A stretch of 64,000 nucleotides of DNA from assembly GCA_030770535.1 (NCBI GenBank), contig JASVEC010000015.1:992001-1056000 (forward strand). The letters are read 5' to 3'. Numbering within the stretch: the first letter of the stretch is position 1; every line of letters begins with the position of its first letter. The DNA is from Batkoa obscura. Lineage: Eukaryota > Entomophthoromycota > Entomophthoromycetes > Entomophthorales > Batkoaceae. The notes under the pieces are model-generated. The model was not told the origin of the DNA. It saw only the letters and a program-made list of their open reading frames with translations, and ran no database searches. The translations under genes were made by a program, and so were the position numbers. Positions 23,009 through 37,556 of the stretch are shown here, in pieces.

Positions 23009-23690
23009 AATACTTTTTAATATATGTATGAGCTGTAAATACGTTGATTAATGAATAATTAGTTTCCTATTATATTAAGTTTTTAATCCGCTCGAGTTTG
23101 AATTTAAAAGTTACTTGAAGAAATGCTATAATAATGCAATTCATTTTATTTATTTCTTACTTGGCCTTTTTTATTTTCTGATTTTTAAAGTTTAATAATT
23201 TTACTAATAGGCTATAATAACCTTGATGGTATTTTGGCTATTTTTCAGTTCGTTTACTTTTAAATCAGTTTTAATAAATATTAATTTCTTCACATTTTTT
23301 ATTTAGTTATAAAATATTAATCTAAGTTAATTTTAAATTTTGAAATTAAAATTGAAGTAGTTTCAAATTAATTTATTTTTTCAAAATTTCACATATTTGA
23401 TTTTAAAAAGGAACTCAAAATTAGCTTAAAAAGTCATAAATTTTAATGTATTATAAAATAGTTTGAACCGAAATCATAATCCCAATTCTTAGTATAAGTA
23501 CTATAAAATTAAAATCCTTGTTATGCTTTATTTTCACTAATAATTTCCTTAATATCTAAATAATTTTCCGCTATATTTAAATTTACACTCTTTTATCTAT
23601 GTAAATTTAATAATAATTAATGAATAGCCTTTTCCGTTATAAGATATCAATAAGTTGCTGAATTTCCTTTTGGCAATAAAACAGGGATAT
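23009..23690. other. 3' spacer of RRM gene
   Basis: AT-rich convergent spacer; no gene, tRNA or complete element seen. Confidence 0.4.
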
Positions 23691-23750
23691 GAGGATGTTT
23701 TTTGCTTCATTACTCTTTCCATTTTTTAAGCGTTATTTGAGTTAATAATT
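23691..23750 (-). mobile_element. GGGGATG-MITE copy 9, fragment
   Basis: GAGGATGTTTTTTGCTTC through CCATTTTTTAAGCG to TATTTGAG, then sequence diverges; right half lost. Confidence 0.65.
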
Positions 23751-23822
23751 TATCATTTTATCATCAGAATTAATGTTTGGGAATTTATTTTTTAATTTGA
23801 TAACACTAATTTAAAATTTTAT

Positions 23823-23872
23823 GAGGGTGTTTTTTTCAAGAATTTTACTAACATTTTTCCACTCAAGTACAG
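23823..23872 (+). mobile_element. GGGGATG-MITE copy 10, fragment
   Basis: GAGGGTGTTTTTTTC, AAGAATTTTACTAAC and CCACTCAAGTA are retained; the second half is missing. With copy 9 it forms a back-to-back pair in the 3' region of the polyubiquitin gene. Confidence 0.6.
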
Positions 23873-23936
23873 AAGTTTAAGTTATTTAATTGATACTATC
23901 TAAAGTTAGCTAGGAAAATTAGTTTTTATTAAGCAA

Positions 23937-26201
<2,265 letters not shown>

Positions 26202-26296
26202 GAGGATGTATTTTTATGTTTAAGAATTTTACTAACAATTTTTCCACTCAAATAGCACTTAAAAGATGGAAAAAGTGAAGCTAAAAAAACATCCCC
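26202..26296 (+). mobile_element. GGGGATG-MITE copy 11
   Basis: Complete plus-oriented copy, GAGGATGTATTTTTATG to ACATCCCC with ATAT flanks, 200 bp downstream of the lanosterol synthase stop. Confidence 0.9.
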
Positions 26297-26497
26297 ATAT
26301 ACTAATTGATTAAAACTTTCAAAAAGCTTATAATAAGTTATAATTCTTTGAAATAAAATAAGATTTAATACTAATATTAATTTAAAAATCATTAAATACT
26401 AGAACCAAAAGGTGCTCCCATGTATATTTTATAATAAAATAATTGAAATTAAACAAGTTATTTAGTTAAAGCCACTAACGATATTTTTGTAAAAAGA

Positions 26498-29368
26498 TCA
26501 AAAAGGCTTATCGTCGTACAATTTAGCATATCTACCAAGAGCCCAAATAGTAAAGGTAAGTTTATAATTGGGGTATGAAATCATACAGTTCTTGTTAAAT
26601 ACACCTTCAATCAATTCTTGTTCCCATTCACCAGATGGAAGCTGACGGTCCATGATTAACTAATAATTTGTTTAAAGATAACTTGTAATAATACCAATTA
26701 ACTTACCTTAATACCTTTACGAATTATTTCTTCATCAGGATATTTAGCTGCCATTAAAGAGAGTATAGCCCACGATGTATTAACCACTTGTGATTTCTCC
26801 GCTTGAGTATATTTTTTATTCTCACATGACTAAAATAACAATTAATCTATATTGCTGATAATGAAGTAAATAAGTACTTTATAAGTTTCACCCCAACCAC
26901 CATCATTCATTTGTTTAGAAACCAAGTAATCACATGCATTTTTGACTGATTTACTAATATTATGTTATATTGTATTAAAAACAATATTATTGAACATTGA
27001 TATTATTACCTATTATTATAAAATTCACCAAAGGTAGAAAGAGATTCAATAGCAAAAAAGGTAGCATAAGTAAAACAAACCCCCCAAGAACCATACCAAG
27101 AACCGTCTTTCCATTGAATTGATTTTATATAGTCTACTGCTTTCTTTTGAGCAACTCTAAATTGATATTGTAAATTGGATCAACCAAAATATTTAATTCA
27201 CTTACTTAATTTCATTACTGCGATGATCTGGATAAAATTTTTGGAAGGCTGTCAATCCCAATAATACCGCAGTAGTGCATTCGGGATAAGAATACTCAAT
27301 CATTATATCACCTATAATAACAAAACGCGTAAGTAATATTCAATTGTCAAAAAAGAATTGCAAAAACATACTGAATACTTCAGCTACATTTAAAAGTTCA
27401 AAATAGGCACCTCCACGGACTAGTTCATAAGAAGCACAACCACCATTGGGGTTTTGGATAGACAACAATACATTGACTGCATCAAAAAGTCTTTCGTCGC
27501 TTATTAATTTTTCATGAATGCTATATTATTTTTAAAACTTAGTTGTTAAAATTGAATTGAATTAAAAATTACTTCAAATTTTGTAAATATAATACTGCTT
27601 TCAGTCCTTCTGCAGTACAATCTGAAACAGTATAAGATTGGTCACGGGTACTAAATGGCCAAGCACCTTTGGATATATGACGATAATCTTTACCGTAATG
27701 TATACTATTAGATTTTATCTAAACAACATAAAAATAAAAATAAAAATTAATTAAAATGAAGCTACTTGGCATTGATCTATAAATTCATATGCTTTTATAA
27801 GACTATCTTTAAATTCTTCCTTTTCTTGTAACTTTGCTTCAACCATAGCCTGCACTATAAAAGCTGTATCCCATAGTTGTACTCCATTAGTCCCATTCAT
27901 CATCATACCATCTCTCCCTAAATGTAAAAAATCCCCTATTCTTTCAACATGTTTCAAGAAGCGCTCATTGTCTACTCCATATTTATGATAAATGCATAAC
28001 ATATTTAAAACTTGGTTGACCTAAAAATTTAATTTAATATACCACTACTATATGACGAATGCTATATTATATTATAACAATAAAGTATTACCGGTCCAAC
28101 ATCCAAATACTTAGTATTCTCATCTTCCATTTCAATTTGATTCAAAGCTTCTTTTATCCCCAATTCCCTTAATTGTCCAATATAATTTGAAGCTTGTTCA
28201 TACCAAGTCAAACAATCTAATAATGTTATAAATATATAAAAAACTCCATTAAACTTATAATTGATTACAATTGATCGCCTTCATCACAGTCGAGTGAGGT
28301 TGATATAAATCTAAAGAATGTATATTATTTCTATGTATGGACCAATCGATATTATCATATTGTATATTATAGATTTCCTATTTTATTAGATTATTCAAAC
28401 GATTTAAGTTATTATCAAGTTACTCTTCTTAATTCCTCAATGAATGAGTTCTCTTCACATTGGAACTTTACTCCGTACAGATAAGACATAGGAGTATACA
28501 CATTTCTACTATGGACCCACATTTTTCCTGGATGAAAAGGAGACCAATCTGGTAAGATCCTAAACATCATATTAATTGGCTATTTTTTAAAAACATATAA
28601 TATAAAATGTCATCGTATTATTATAATTCAAAGGCGAAAATTACCATAATTCCGGGGGGATAGGATTCATTCCCTGGTAATCATAAAGATTCATACAAGC
28701 TAGTAGCAATTTACCCCAAGAAGGAACAGAAACAGCCCCACCTTTAATTATCATTATAAATAAAATAATTTATAAATTTAATATTACCATTTTCAATAAT
28801 GAATTTTCTGGCATTCTTTAATTTAACATGTTCTTTATCTAGCCCAAAGATCCTTAAAGACACATAATTCATTACAGTTCCATACATCGTTGAATGGTGT
28901 TCAATATGCAATCCCCAACCGCCATCTTTATTTTGAAAATTTAGCAAATATCGGATAAGTTCTTTTCTATATTCCAGTCCTAATTCAAATTGAGTAATGT
29001 AATATGTCACCGCCAATCCTGGAATTAAAAACAATGGACCTCCATATTCACAGGCAAAATGACCATCCTCTGTTTGTAAATCTTTTAAAAAATTATAACC
29101 AAAATAAGCAGCTTCAGATGCTTTATCCGCTTTAGGGTTACTTGCTTTTTCCTATTAAAAATTCAATTATCATCATTACAATTGTCGTTATAGTTTTATT
29201 TACATATTCCAAGCCTATTGAATATTTATCGAATTTGGTCTGCGGCCAATTTTGTCTTTCTTCTTTGGTATTTAGATAATGCCAAGTTTGTCTTCCATCA
29301 TCTACTTTCATACGCCAACCGTTTAAGTCAGTTGCTGGTATTTCATCTAGTCCAATAGATAAAGTCAT
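26498..29368 (-). CDS. ERG7: lanosterol synthase (oxidosqualene cyclase)
   Basis: Minus-strand gene of about 15 short exons from ATG 29368 ([21 protein letters not shown]) to TGA 26500-26498 ([10 protein letters not shown]). It cyclises 2,3-oxidosqualene to lanosterol, the first sterol of ergosterol synthesis, on ER or lipid-droplet membrane. The catalytic acid lies in [22 protein letters not shown] (27594-27660), where the Asp of DCTAE protonates the epoxide. The Val two residues before that Asp, and the Gln where yeast also has Gln, argue for lanosterol rather than cycloartenol synthase. QW-type repeats are visible: [64 protein letters not shown] and [16 protein letters not shown]. No break was noticed, but not every intron was resolved. 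Confidence 0.93.
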
Positions 29369-29547
29369 CTTAAATATTTATTTTATTAGAAAAAGTAGCA
29401 AAGAATATCTATTTTATAGCATTTAGTCCAAAATCGTATGATGTGCTTTTTTTAATCTATTTAATCTTACTTATTTTATTGGATAATCTTGTCCCCTATT
29501 TAAATTTTAAGTATATTTTGCCCTATCGTACCATCATATCATAATAT

Positions 29548-29641
29548 GGAAATGTTTTTTTTGATTTCATACTTTTTCCATTTTTAAGTGCTATTTGAGC
29601 CGAAAAATTAGTAAAATTCTTAAACACAAAAATACACTCCC
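29548..29641 (-). mobile_element. GGGGATG-MITE copy 12
   Basis: Minus-oriented copy 180 bp upstream of the lanosterol synthase start, ATAT-like flanks. Confidence 0.85.
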
Positions 29642-30235
29642 ATATTATAGTTCTATAAATTTAGCATCGTCCTCGGATAAACTAATTCCCAAAAGATACT
29701 TTTACAAAAATAACATTTAACCTATTTTATTATTAATAGTTATATTTATTTCTACATAATACACATGTACATAAGTGAAAATGATAAATATACATGTTTT
29801 TTGCTCCTAAAGCTGACTAAGGCTTTTCTAAATTACAAGCTTAAGTAACGAACAAAGTAGTGAAAGGAAAGAATATTACGTATAAAAGTAACATCAAACT
29901 AAAGGTATTTAGCAAGTGATTGATCAAGTATATTTTGTATAATTTATTTATAGCTTATTGCACTTATACGCTTTTAATAGAATAAATGCTTTATTAAAGA
30001 TGAAGTTATCCTTTTTTTCTGTAATCACTAATTTTAAAATTTTATATTAGATAAAAATGAACAATACGGCAAATAGAGAACATTCTTATGATTCTTGAAT
30101 TTCTTAAATATCAAAATATGTATTAATAATTAGTATAAATATGATTTTATCAAAGGCTTAGATTAAATTAATATCTCTATATCATTTATAATATTTCTAA
30201 AGAATGAAAAGGAGTAATAAAATATATAAATAACT

Positions 30236-30331
30236 GGGAATGTTTTTTGTTTAAGAATTTTGCTGATAAAATCTCCGCTCAAATAACGCTCAAAAAATGG
30301 ATAAAGTAATGAAACCAAAAAAAAAATTCTC
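30236..30331 (+). mobile_element. GGGGATG-MITE copy 13
   Basis: Plus-oriented copy, GGGAATGTTTTTTG start, CCGCTCAAATAACGCT centre, diverged right end. Confidence 0.8.
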
Positions 30332-30366
30332 AAATCATGTTTACTTAAAATTAATTTATTTAAGAT

Positions 30367-30460
30367 GGGGTGTATTTTTTGTCTAAGAATCTCACTAATA
30401 GACTTTTCCACTCAAATAGCACAAAAAAATGGAAAAAGTGATGAAACCAGAAAACACCCC
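30367..30460 (+). mobile_element. GGGGATG-MITE copy 14
   Basis: Plus-oriented copy 36 bp after copy 13, GGGGTGTATTTTTTG to ACACCCC. Confidence 0.85.
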
Positions 30461-30562
30461 ATACTTAATATCCTAAGTATTGGTTAAGGTTATATTAATA
30501 AAAATAAGCAATAGTATGCTTTTTATTGTCAGTGAGTTATAATAAATGATAAAACACAATAT

Positions 30563-30742
30563 CAGGTCGTTCGAAATGTCTCAGTATAAATTCATGCCTA
30601 TTAAAAATAGTTAGTTATTGCTTGCAACACCACTATAGAGTTTGGTTAAATATTCATTTTATAGTTAAAATTTACCATTGCAAGTAATAACTGACTATCC
30701 TTAATAGACATGAATTTATACTAAGATAATTTGAACAATCTA
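30563..30742. mobile_element. unrelated 180-bp foldback element
   Basis: Two inverted arms of about 60 bp (starting AGGTCGTTCGAA; reverse of the other arm AGATTGTTCAAA) sharing CAGTATAAATTCATG-type sequence around a ~55-bp centre. No sequence shared with the GGGGATG family. A hairpin MITE of another family; only one copy here. Confidence 0.75.
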
Positions 30743-31766
30743 ATGTAAGCTTTAAAATGTGGAATATTTTTTATCAATTGCTCACTTGCTATTTTAAATT
30801 TTAAAATTAAACTGTCAATCAGCATGATGGTGTAAATAGTTATAAATTATATCAATAGTTATCACACACTTGAGCTTAAACAAGCTGCATTAGTTAATTT
30901 TTAAATTTCAAAAAGTAATAAAGGTGGACAACATTTGGTAGAAAACATTCCTATGTATATACACTAATACTAGAATTTAAATTCTTAACGGTATTTTTAG
31001 AAACTGCTAATAATGAATTTATGTTTTTGACATATTTGAAAATTTACTTAATTTAAACATAGTGGATACTACTAAATTTATATAGGTAAAATAAAAATCA
31101 TTTCTAATTATTGTTTTAAAATAAATTATAAGGATAAAAGCAAGTTAAAAATAGCTTTTAAAATAGGTAATTCTATTATTTAAATATTAAGTTTGAGTTT
31201 CTAGTATGAATGCTTATACAAAACTTTATCCTATTACAAAACAGTGTGAGCAAGTCTATACCCTCTTAATTTATCATTTATGCTATTTATAGAATTTACA
31301 TAAATCCGTTTATTTGAATGTTTGTTCAATATAATAATATATTACTATGCCATAAAATATAAAAATATAAAAGCATATATAATTATAGAATGATAAATAT
31401 ACTCAGTAAATAATAAATCGTTATTTATAACTAAACATTGTTATTTTTAAATTAATGAATAATAAAAATAAACAATGTGATTAAGGTTAATTTGATTGAC
31501 ACTTTAGTATTGACTTTTCTAGTTGATTTAATTATTATTATATTTTCATTATTCATCTTATGATACGAAATGATTTAAACTATAATCTCATAATAGCATT
31601 TAAAAATAGATTCGAAATAGAAACCTGTTTTCAAATATCTCTGCTATGCCAGCTTAGTATATACAACATCAAACTAATAAAAATAAGTGGAATCAAAACA
31701 ATATATAAAGGATCAAACACCCAATTAGTTAATAAACAATTCAACTATTCGGTTTAATCAAATACT
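30743..31766. other. upstream spacer of expansin-like gene
   Basis: AT-rich, no element seen; presumed promoter of the secreted expansin-like gene. Confidence 0.4.
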
Positions 31767-32497
31767 ATGAAATCTTCCTTTTTAATTGCTTCTTTCGCTT
31801 CACTTATTGCTGCACAAAACAAAGGTAGTGCAAGGTATGATACCAACTCAGGTAATTGAAATAAATTACATTTTAGACAAATTTTATCTTTATAATTTAG
31901 GGTATCGTAAATGTAGTTTTCCTGATGGTACTTATACTGACCAAGTATTTGTGGGTCCGCTTTATTACAATGGTGCTCAATCTTGTGGAGCTTGTCTTAG
32001 TATTACTAACACTGCCAACAATCAAACTGTCATTGCAAACGTAGTTGATCAGTGTGTTGGATGTGGCCAATTTGATTTAGTCATGAGCTTGAATACTTTT
32101 CAAAAGATTGCCGATCCAGCTGCAGGAGTAGTGAACGTTTCTTGGAATCAAATAAGGTGTCCAAATGTTCAAGGTAATATTAAATATTCATGGCAATCTG
32201 GTTCCAATCAATGGTGGGCAGCAGTGCAGTAAGTTATATTTTATTACTTATATATATGTATAGTAATAGTTTAGAATTCAAAATTATGTTTCGGCTGTAA
32301 GATCTTTAGAATATAAATCCGCTACTAAAGATTGGACACCAGTAATGCGCAGAGACGACAACTTTTTTATTTTATCTTCTGCTGGTCCTGGACCCTACAA
32401 ATTCCGTCTTACATCCTACGACAACAAAGTAGTCGAAGACCCTAATGTAGTACCCTTGGAAAATGGCGGTATCCAAACTTCCCCTGTACAGTTTTAA
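31767..32497 (+). CDS. secreted two-domain expansin-like protein
   Basis: Three exons (31767-31851, 31901-32228, 32275-32497) give 211 residues. A signal peptide (MKSSFLIASFASLIAAQ, residues 1-17) directs secretion. Residues ~20-120 are a six-stranded double-psi beta barrel: YDTNSGYRKCSFPDGTY, SCGACLSITN, VVDQCVGCGQFDLVMSLNTFQKIAD, with the family's catalytic-type Asp in QFD (HFD in plant expansins) and several paired Cys. Residues ~125-211 (SNQWWAAVQIQNYV...WTPVMRRDDNFF...GPYKFRLTSYDNKVV) match the expansin D2 carbohydrate-binding beta sandwich. Expansins loosen cellulose, chitin or mixed walls without hydrolysis. A role on the fungus's own wall or on host tissue cannot be separated here. 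Confidence 0.85.
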
Positions 32498-33919
32498 TTT
32501 GTTTATAAAGTAATGCAAAACAATTGATGTTTTTATTTTCAAAATCAGTTTTAATGTTTTGCTCTGTTATTTCTTTTCAAGTAGATTAAAGTTGAAGATA
32601 ATATTCTAAACTATAGTATTTTAATATGACTCTATTAGATATTCATGAGAGTTCATTTGTTTTCTGTTAATAGGCTACTATAATAAATAAAACATATAGC
32701 AACATTATGCTTTCAATTTGTTACCATAAAGTGGAATGTAGTCAATTTTAAATTTAATTGTAAAATATATGAACTGAATATTAGAACAGATAAACTATCC
32801 AAAGCAACTTGTACAGCTGTAGCAACTTTTCTATATATATTATAAACATTTGTATGCTATAATGTAATCTAGGAAATCGAGCTTGGCATATCAAAGCTTT
32901 TGTGGCCCATGTTGAATAAAATTCCATAAGTCTTACAAATATCCATACCCTTACCCTATTTTAATCTATAAAGTAATCTTATAAACAAAGTATTTCAATT
33001 AATTAGACTTAGGGGCTAAGCTCAAAACCTCTCAAGAAGGGTGGACGATTGTAGTTTCTAAGTACTGATTATTTAGTGCAGTAAGTTACTGTGTATGAAA
33101 CAAACTTAATAAAAATTGCTTAAAAGGATTGTTTTTTTGTTTATCTTTGTATTCTTGTTACATAATATAATAAAAAATTATTAGACAAATACCAAAACAA
33201 AAAAGGTGTCCATATAATCATTTTAAATCACTCTTTAAACTTAAATTTAGTGTTTTATTGTCATTGTGTATTAATAAAATACTTAGGTGCTGAAGCATTA
33301 AAGTTTTTAAAGTTGTCAAAATGGAATTTTAAATATAATTTACATTATGAGCTATAGATTTTTTTATAAAAGTGACTTGAGGTGAAAAAATTATTTTTGA
33401 AAATAACAAGTTTTTAACTGTATAATATAATTAAACATAATTTTTTAAAAGTTAATACTTTAAATCTAGGTTTTATCAATTTACAATTTGTTTAAAAATT
33501 CTTTTACTATAGCAATGATATGATAAAATTGCTATATATAAAATTTAAAATAAACTTCATAGTTTTTAATAATAAGAATAAATTAATAAAAAATAATTAA
33601 GTCAAATAATTTTATTTTAATTTACAGCTTTTTTTTAATTGTTTTGATATAATAAAACAAATATAAAAACATTTTCAAAATAATATACTTTTAAGTAAAA
33701 AAGATGAAAAAGCTATTAACTATAATAACAAATGTTTTTAATGCCTAAAAATAAAACAAGATTAATAAAAATTTAGTTATTACAATTTTACATTTTTATA
33801 AAAAAAACTTTAAAAAAAAATATTATAGATTTTAAATAGGTTGTATTTATTTTTACAGCTTAAATTCAAACACTGAAATTTAACTTTTTAATTATAATTA
33901 AATAATAGTATTTTTATAT
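32498..33919. other. spacer without recognised genes
   Basis: AT-rich DNA downstream of the expansin-like gene with long A/T runs from 33350 to 33900. No coding signal. Confidence 0.45.
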
Positions 33920-34016
33920 AAAGATGTATTTTTATATTTAAGAATTTTATTAATAATTCTTTTGCTTAAATAGTGTTTAAAAGATAAAAAAAGCGATAAG
34001 CTAAAAAAACCTTTAC
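33920..34016 (+). mobile_element. GGGGATG-MITE copy 15, eroded
   Basis: AAGATGTATTTTTATATTTAAG start and AAGCTAAAAAAACC end; most G/C positions have mutated to A/T, so it is an old copy. Confidence 0.65.
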
Positions 34017-34088
34017 ATTAAATTATTAATATTTAATTAAATAATAACTATAACAATCTCGGTAATAAAACTACTAAAATAATAAAAT

Positions 34089-34196
34089 GGGGATGTTTTT
34101 TTGGCTTCATTACTTTTTCCATCTTTTAAGCACTATCTGAACGGAAAAATTGTTAGTAAGATTCTTAAATACGAAAATATATCCCCAAATGCTATA
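34089..34196 (-). mobile_element. GGGGATG-MITE copy 16
   Basis: Complete minus-oriented copy with AAAT direct repeats immediately on both sides. Confidence 0.9.
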
Positions 34197-35211
34197 ATTT
34201 ATTCTATTAAATTTATTAAATCTTTGAAATTTTAGCTGTGGCCCCTTTTAAAATATAGCTTAGTGAAATTGCAAAAAATAGGTAATTTCTTGAATAAAAA
34301 GTAGCTTAAAATCAAGTTTCAAATTGAAACTGAAATCACAAAACAATTGACTTTCAACTTGAGCCTTTTAACATGAAATCTATGACGTTAAAAGCTAAGA
34401 TAAACTCCAAAAAAATTTTAAGCTTTGAAAAAACATGACCTGCCTAAATCCATTATGCTTAGAAATATTCTTGCAAAATCAGCTTATAATAACAAAAGTT
34501 CACTTATTTATTTTCTCCCTAAAAACAGGCAACTTTAAGCAAATGTACTTTTGAGCTTACAGCCATTTAAATCCAATTGTGCATGACTAGCTGTTCACCC
34601 AGGGATAAATTTCAGGCACAAATTTCGTCAAGTCCGAGGACTAGACTTTAAAAAACATTCGAATAAATAGTTAAGAAATTTTTTACTCAATACACAGCTG
34701 TTAAAGTCAATTGTACAGTGCCTAGCTATTGCTTTTATAATCAATGACATGTATAATTATGCTGACCTACAGTCTAATCCTCAATTTTTTGTTTTAGAAT
34801 GAGTGGTTAGTCCTGTACAATTGAAATTTAACCAGTTGTAAAGCTTAAATTTGAAAAATCATGAAACCAAGGCATCACATTCCCATGAAAAAATAAGCTT
34901 ATTTAAAAGAAATTGCTTTCTCATTTTAATTGTTACAGGATAAAACTATTGAATGGGCAATTATTCTTAGTAAATAACAAATATAGTATGAATATTCCAA
35001 CTATTACTTTGGGTATTAAATCAACTATCATTATGAAAAATAAAAAATTGTGAGCAAATATCCATTTATTTAGTAAATAATTTGACCAATTTTTATGAGA
35101 AGGGGATAGTGCAATATACATCATTGAAGAGTTACTTGATATTTTAAATTAAATTGATTTGTTTAATTTTTAGATAAATAAATTCTATTATCATCTTTTA
35201 AAGTCAAATAA
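34197..35211. other. spacer without recognised genes
   Basis: No supported gene. Slightly less AT-rich around 34560-34800, with no lasting frame. Confidence 0.4.
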
Positions 35212-35632
35212 TTAGAAAAAGTGATGTTCAACATGTTCGTAATAAGGTTCATTAAAACGAGAAAAGATAGGTGAAGTATTATTAGTATTATTAGTATTAT
35301 TAGTATTATTAGAAGCGGATTGATTTAATAAAGTAACATTTATACTGTTATTCATTTGATGTTCGTAAGTTGTACTATTTTTCTTGCTTCTCATTTTTTC
35401 TAACTGTTCAAACTGGTCATAATTAAAGTCCTAATAAAATGTAAATAAAAAGCTAAATAATGGCAATATTAAGACTAACTTGAACAGTCATATCTTCATC
35501 ACTAGTCATATCTTCATTAGAAACCTTACGCTTTAAGTGTGGATTCTTGCAGATTTCTACTTAAAAATTAGAAAATAAAAAATAGTCAAAAACAAATTTA
35601 CCAAAGCGAGCGTATTTATGATAGGAAGGCAT
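35212..35632 (-). CDS. novel 108-residue protein with Asn/Thr repeat
   Basis: Three minus-strand exons join in frame: ATG 35632 starts MPSYHKYARFE; a ~45-bp intron leads to ICKNPHLKRKVSNEDMTSDEDMTVQ; a second ~49-bp intron leads to DFNYDQFEQLEKMRSKKN and the end YYEHVEHHFF, stop at 35214-35212. Both introns have GT-AG ends and typical lengths, which supports a real gene. Seen in it: a basic patch (HLKRK) next to an acidic/Thr patch, a possible nuclear signal, and an NNT run coded by a (TTATTAGTA)-like microsatellite at 35276-35312. No family recognised; a small nuclear regulator is a guess. No membrane segment or signal peptide. Confidence 0.6.
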
Positions 35633-36776
35633 GATGTAAAAAGGATCAAATTGCTAAGAAATTTTAAAGAGTATCTACTTTTAAAAAAAATAAAATGTTA
35701 TTAAAAATAAAATAAAATAAATCAATCATGACACTGCCTTTATATACTTTTCAACCCATCCTATTTTTTTGATAGGCAGAGAATAGTTTTAATTTTATTG
35801 AATTCTTGAATTATTATAAAGTCATATAAATTGGTGCACTGTTAAATCATTGGCTGGAGAGATTCTAACCTACCATTGGCTATTCCTCCCAACTTGTCTT
35901 CCCTTAAATTTAATATGAGCAAAACAATGGTGGTGTTATTACTCTTCAACGCAATTTATGGAGTTCTTTTAACAAATTATTTTTCACTCAGTAAACTTTA
36001 ATTGGACACAAAAGATCAAATCATTTTCATCTCAATTGTATAAATGAGGCTTAAACCAAATGAGTTTAAAGTATTGGTTATGGCTTTAACTTGTTTATAT
36101 TTAACCTGCTTACTAAATAAATTATATACCAAAATTCAATTTGGGCAAGCTATTATACAAATGCCCATTTAAATAAAATTCGCCCAAATCAGAGTAAAAT
36201 AAAAGAATGAAGATTGCAGGCAGATAATCTTTAAAACTGACTTTTAAATTTACAGATATTACAAATTGAACGTAGCAGCATAGTTGCAATTTCATTAGCA
36301 TTATAGATATGCCTATTCACGACACCTACAGATTCAAAAAGAACCATGAGCTCTTTTAATTAATTAATCACAGCTTTTTATTTTTCTTTGATTTTGGGCT
36401 AATGTAAAATAAACCACCAATGATTTTATATTATCACTATTTTAGAAAAGATGATTTTATTTTATTTGTTTAGTTTAGACAAACCATTATAGCTTATTTA
36501 CATGATTGGCCTCATATGATTGATAAGTTTTTTAATTAGCTTAGCTAAGAGTTTGTTATTCAATATTAAATTGGTTGGGTAAATTTAATTGAAAAAGCGA
36601 GTTAGGATAGCTATTAACTTAATTTGATTCAGGATTGCTTTATAAAATCAACTATAATTTATGCACTATCAATTTACTTTGCCCACTTGGAAGCTTAAAG
36701 TATAAATTGGAATGGGTAAAAATTTCAGTTAAAACCAAACTATAATAAACTATAATTTATATTAATCTTGTTTTCT
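35633..36776. other. spacer without recognised genes
   Basis: Presumed promoter side of the 108-residue gene followed by featureless AT-rich DNA. Confidence 0.4.
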
Positions 36777-36868
36777 ATGAAAGTGTTTTCTTTGGTTTCA
36801 TCACTTTTTTCATGTTTTAAGCACTATTTGAGCGAAAAGTTTGTTAGTAAAATTCTTAAAGAAAAGAA
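36777..36868 (-). mobile_element. GGGGATG-MITE copy 17, truncated
   Basis: GAAAGTGTTTTCTTTGG to TTGTTAGTAAAATTCTTAAAG; terminal G and C runs are lost. Confidence 0.7.
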
Positions 36869-37461
36869 ATATAATTTAGCTTTAATTTTATAACATTTAG
36901 TTTTTCAGTTAAATAATACAAATCTTAATTAATTTATAATCTAAAATATCCAAAAATCATTATTAAATAATGTTAAAGCTTTTAAAAAAACTATTTTTAT
37001 TAGGAACCAAAAACACCTAACAGTTGTTATTACTGTAATTTATATTGATATTAATCAAAGTTGTAAATGCAAATAAATACATGTTCCTATAAAACTTCAC
37101 TAAGGAATATTTACCATTGACTGCTTTATAGTCAACATTGAAGATTTGCTATCAAATAAATTATTTTAATGCTATAATTACATTATTAGTATATTAATAA
37201 GTTAATAAATACCTGAACGGGAGGAAGTAATTAGTCCTAGAGCTATGATTAACTATCCCGATGTAATGCAACCAATATAATAACAGTTTTTACTTAATAT
37301 TATAGCTAACTGCTTAGTAAATATCGATAATTTTAAATTCTCTGTTGTTTTTGTAAGGTGAGCTGGGATTGATCTTTTAATTTTTCTGTTTTCTATAGAC
37401 TCTATAACTTTAATTGGAGCTATATCGCTTTTTTTTAATGTATCGGATACTGGATAACAAT

Positions 37462-37556
37462 GGGGATGTATTTTTTCAAGAATTTTACTAACGATCTTTC
37501 CACTGAAATAGCGCTTAAAAAATAGAAAAAGTAATGAAATCAAAAAAAACATTCCC
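37462..37556 (+). mobile_element. GGGGATG-MITE copy 18, nested in T2
   Basis: Inserted in the transposase gene with a perfect AAT duplication (37459-37461 and 37557-37559). The empty site, ATAACAAT then GTAGTTTA, is present in copies at 52085, 57018, 61200 and 63683. Confidence 0.95.

Noticed and set aside
35276-35312. Triplet/nonamer microsatellite as a separate repeat locus
   Set aside because: It lies inside the exon of the 108-residue gene and is described there.
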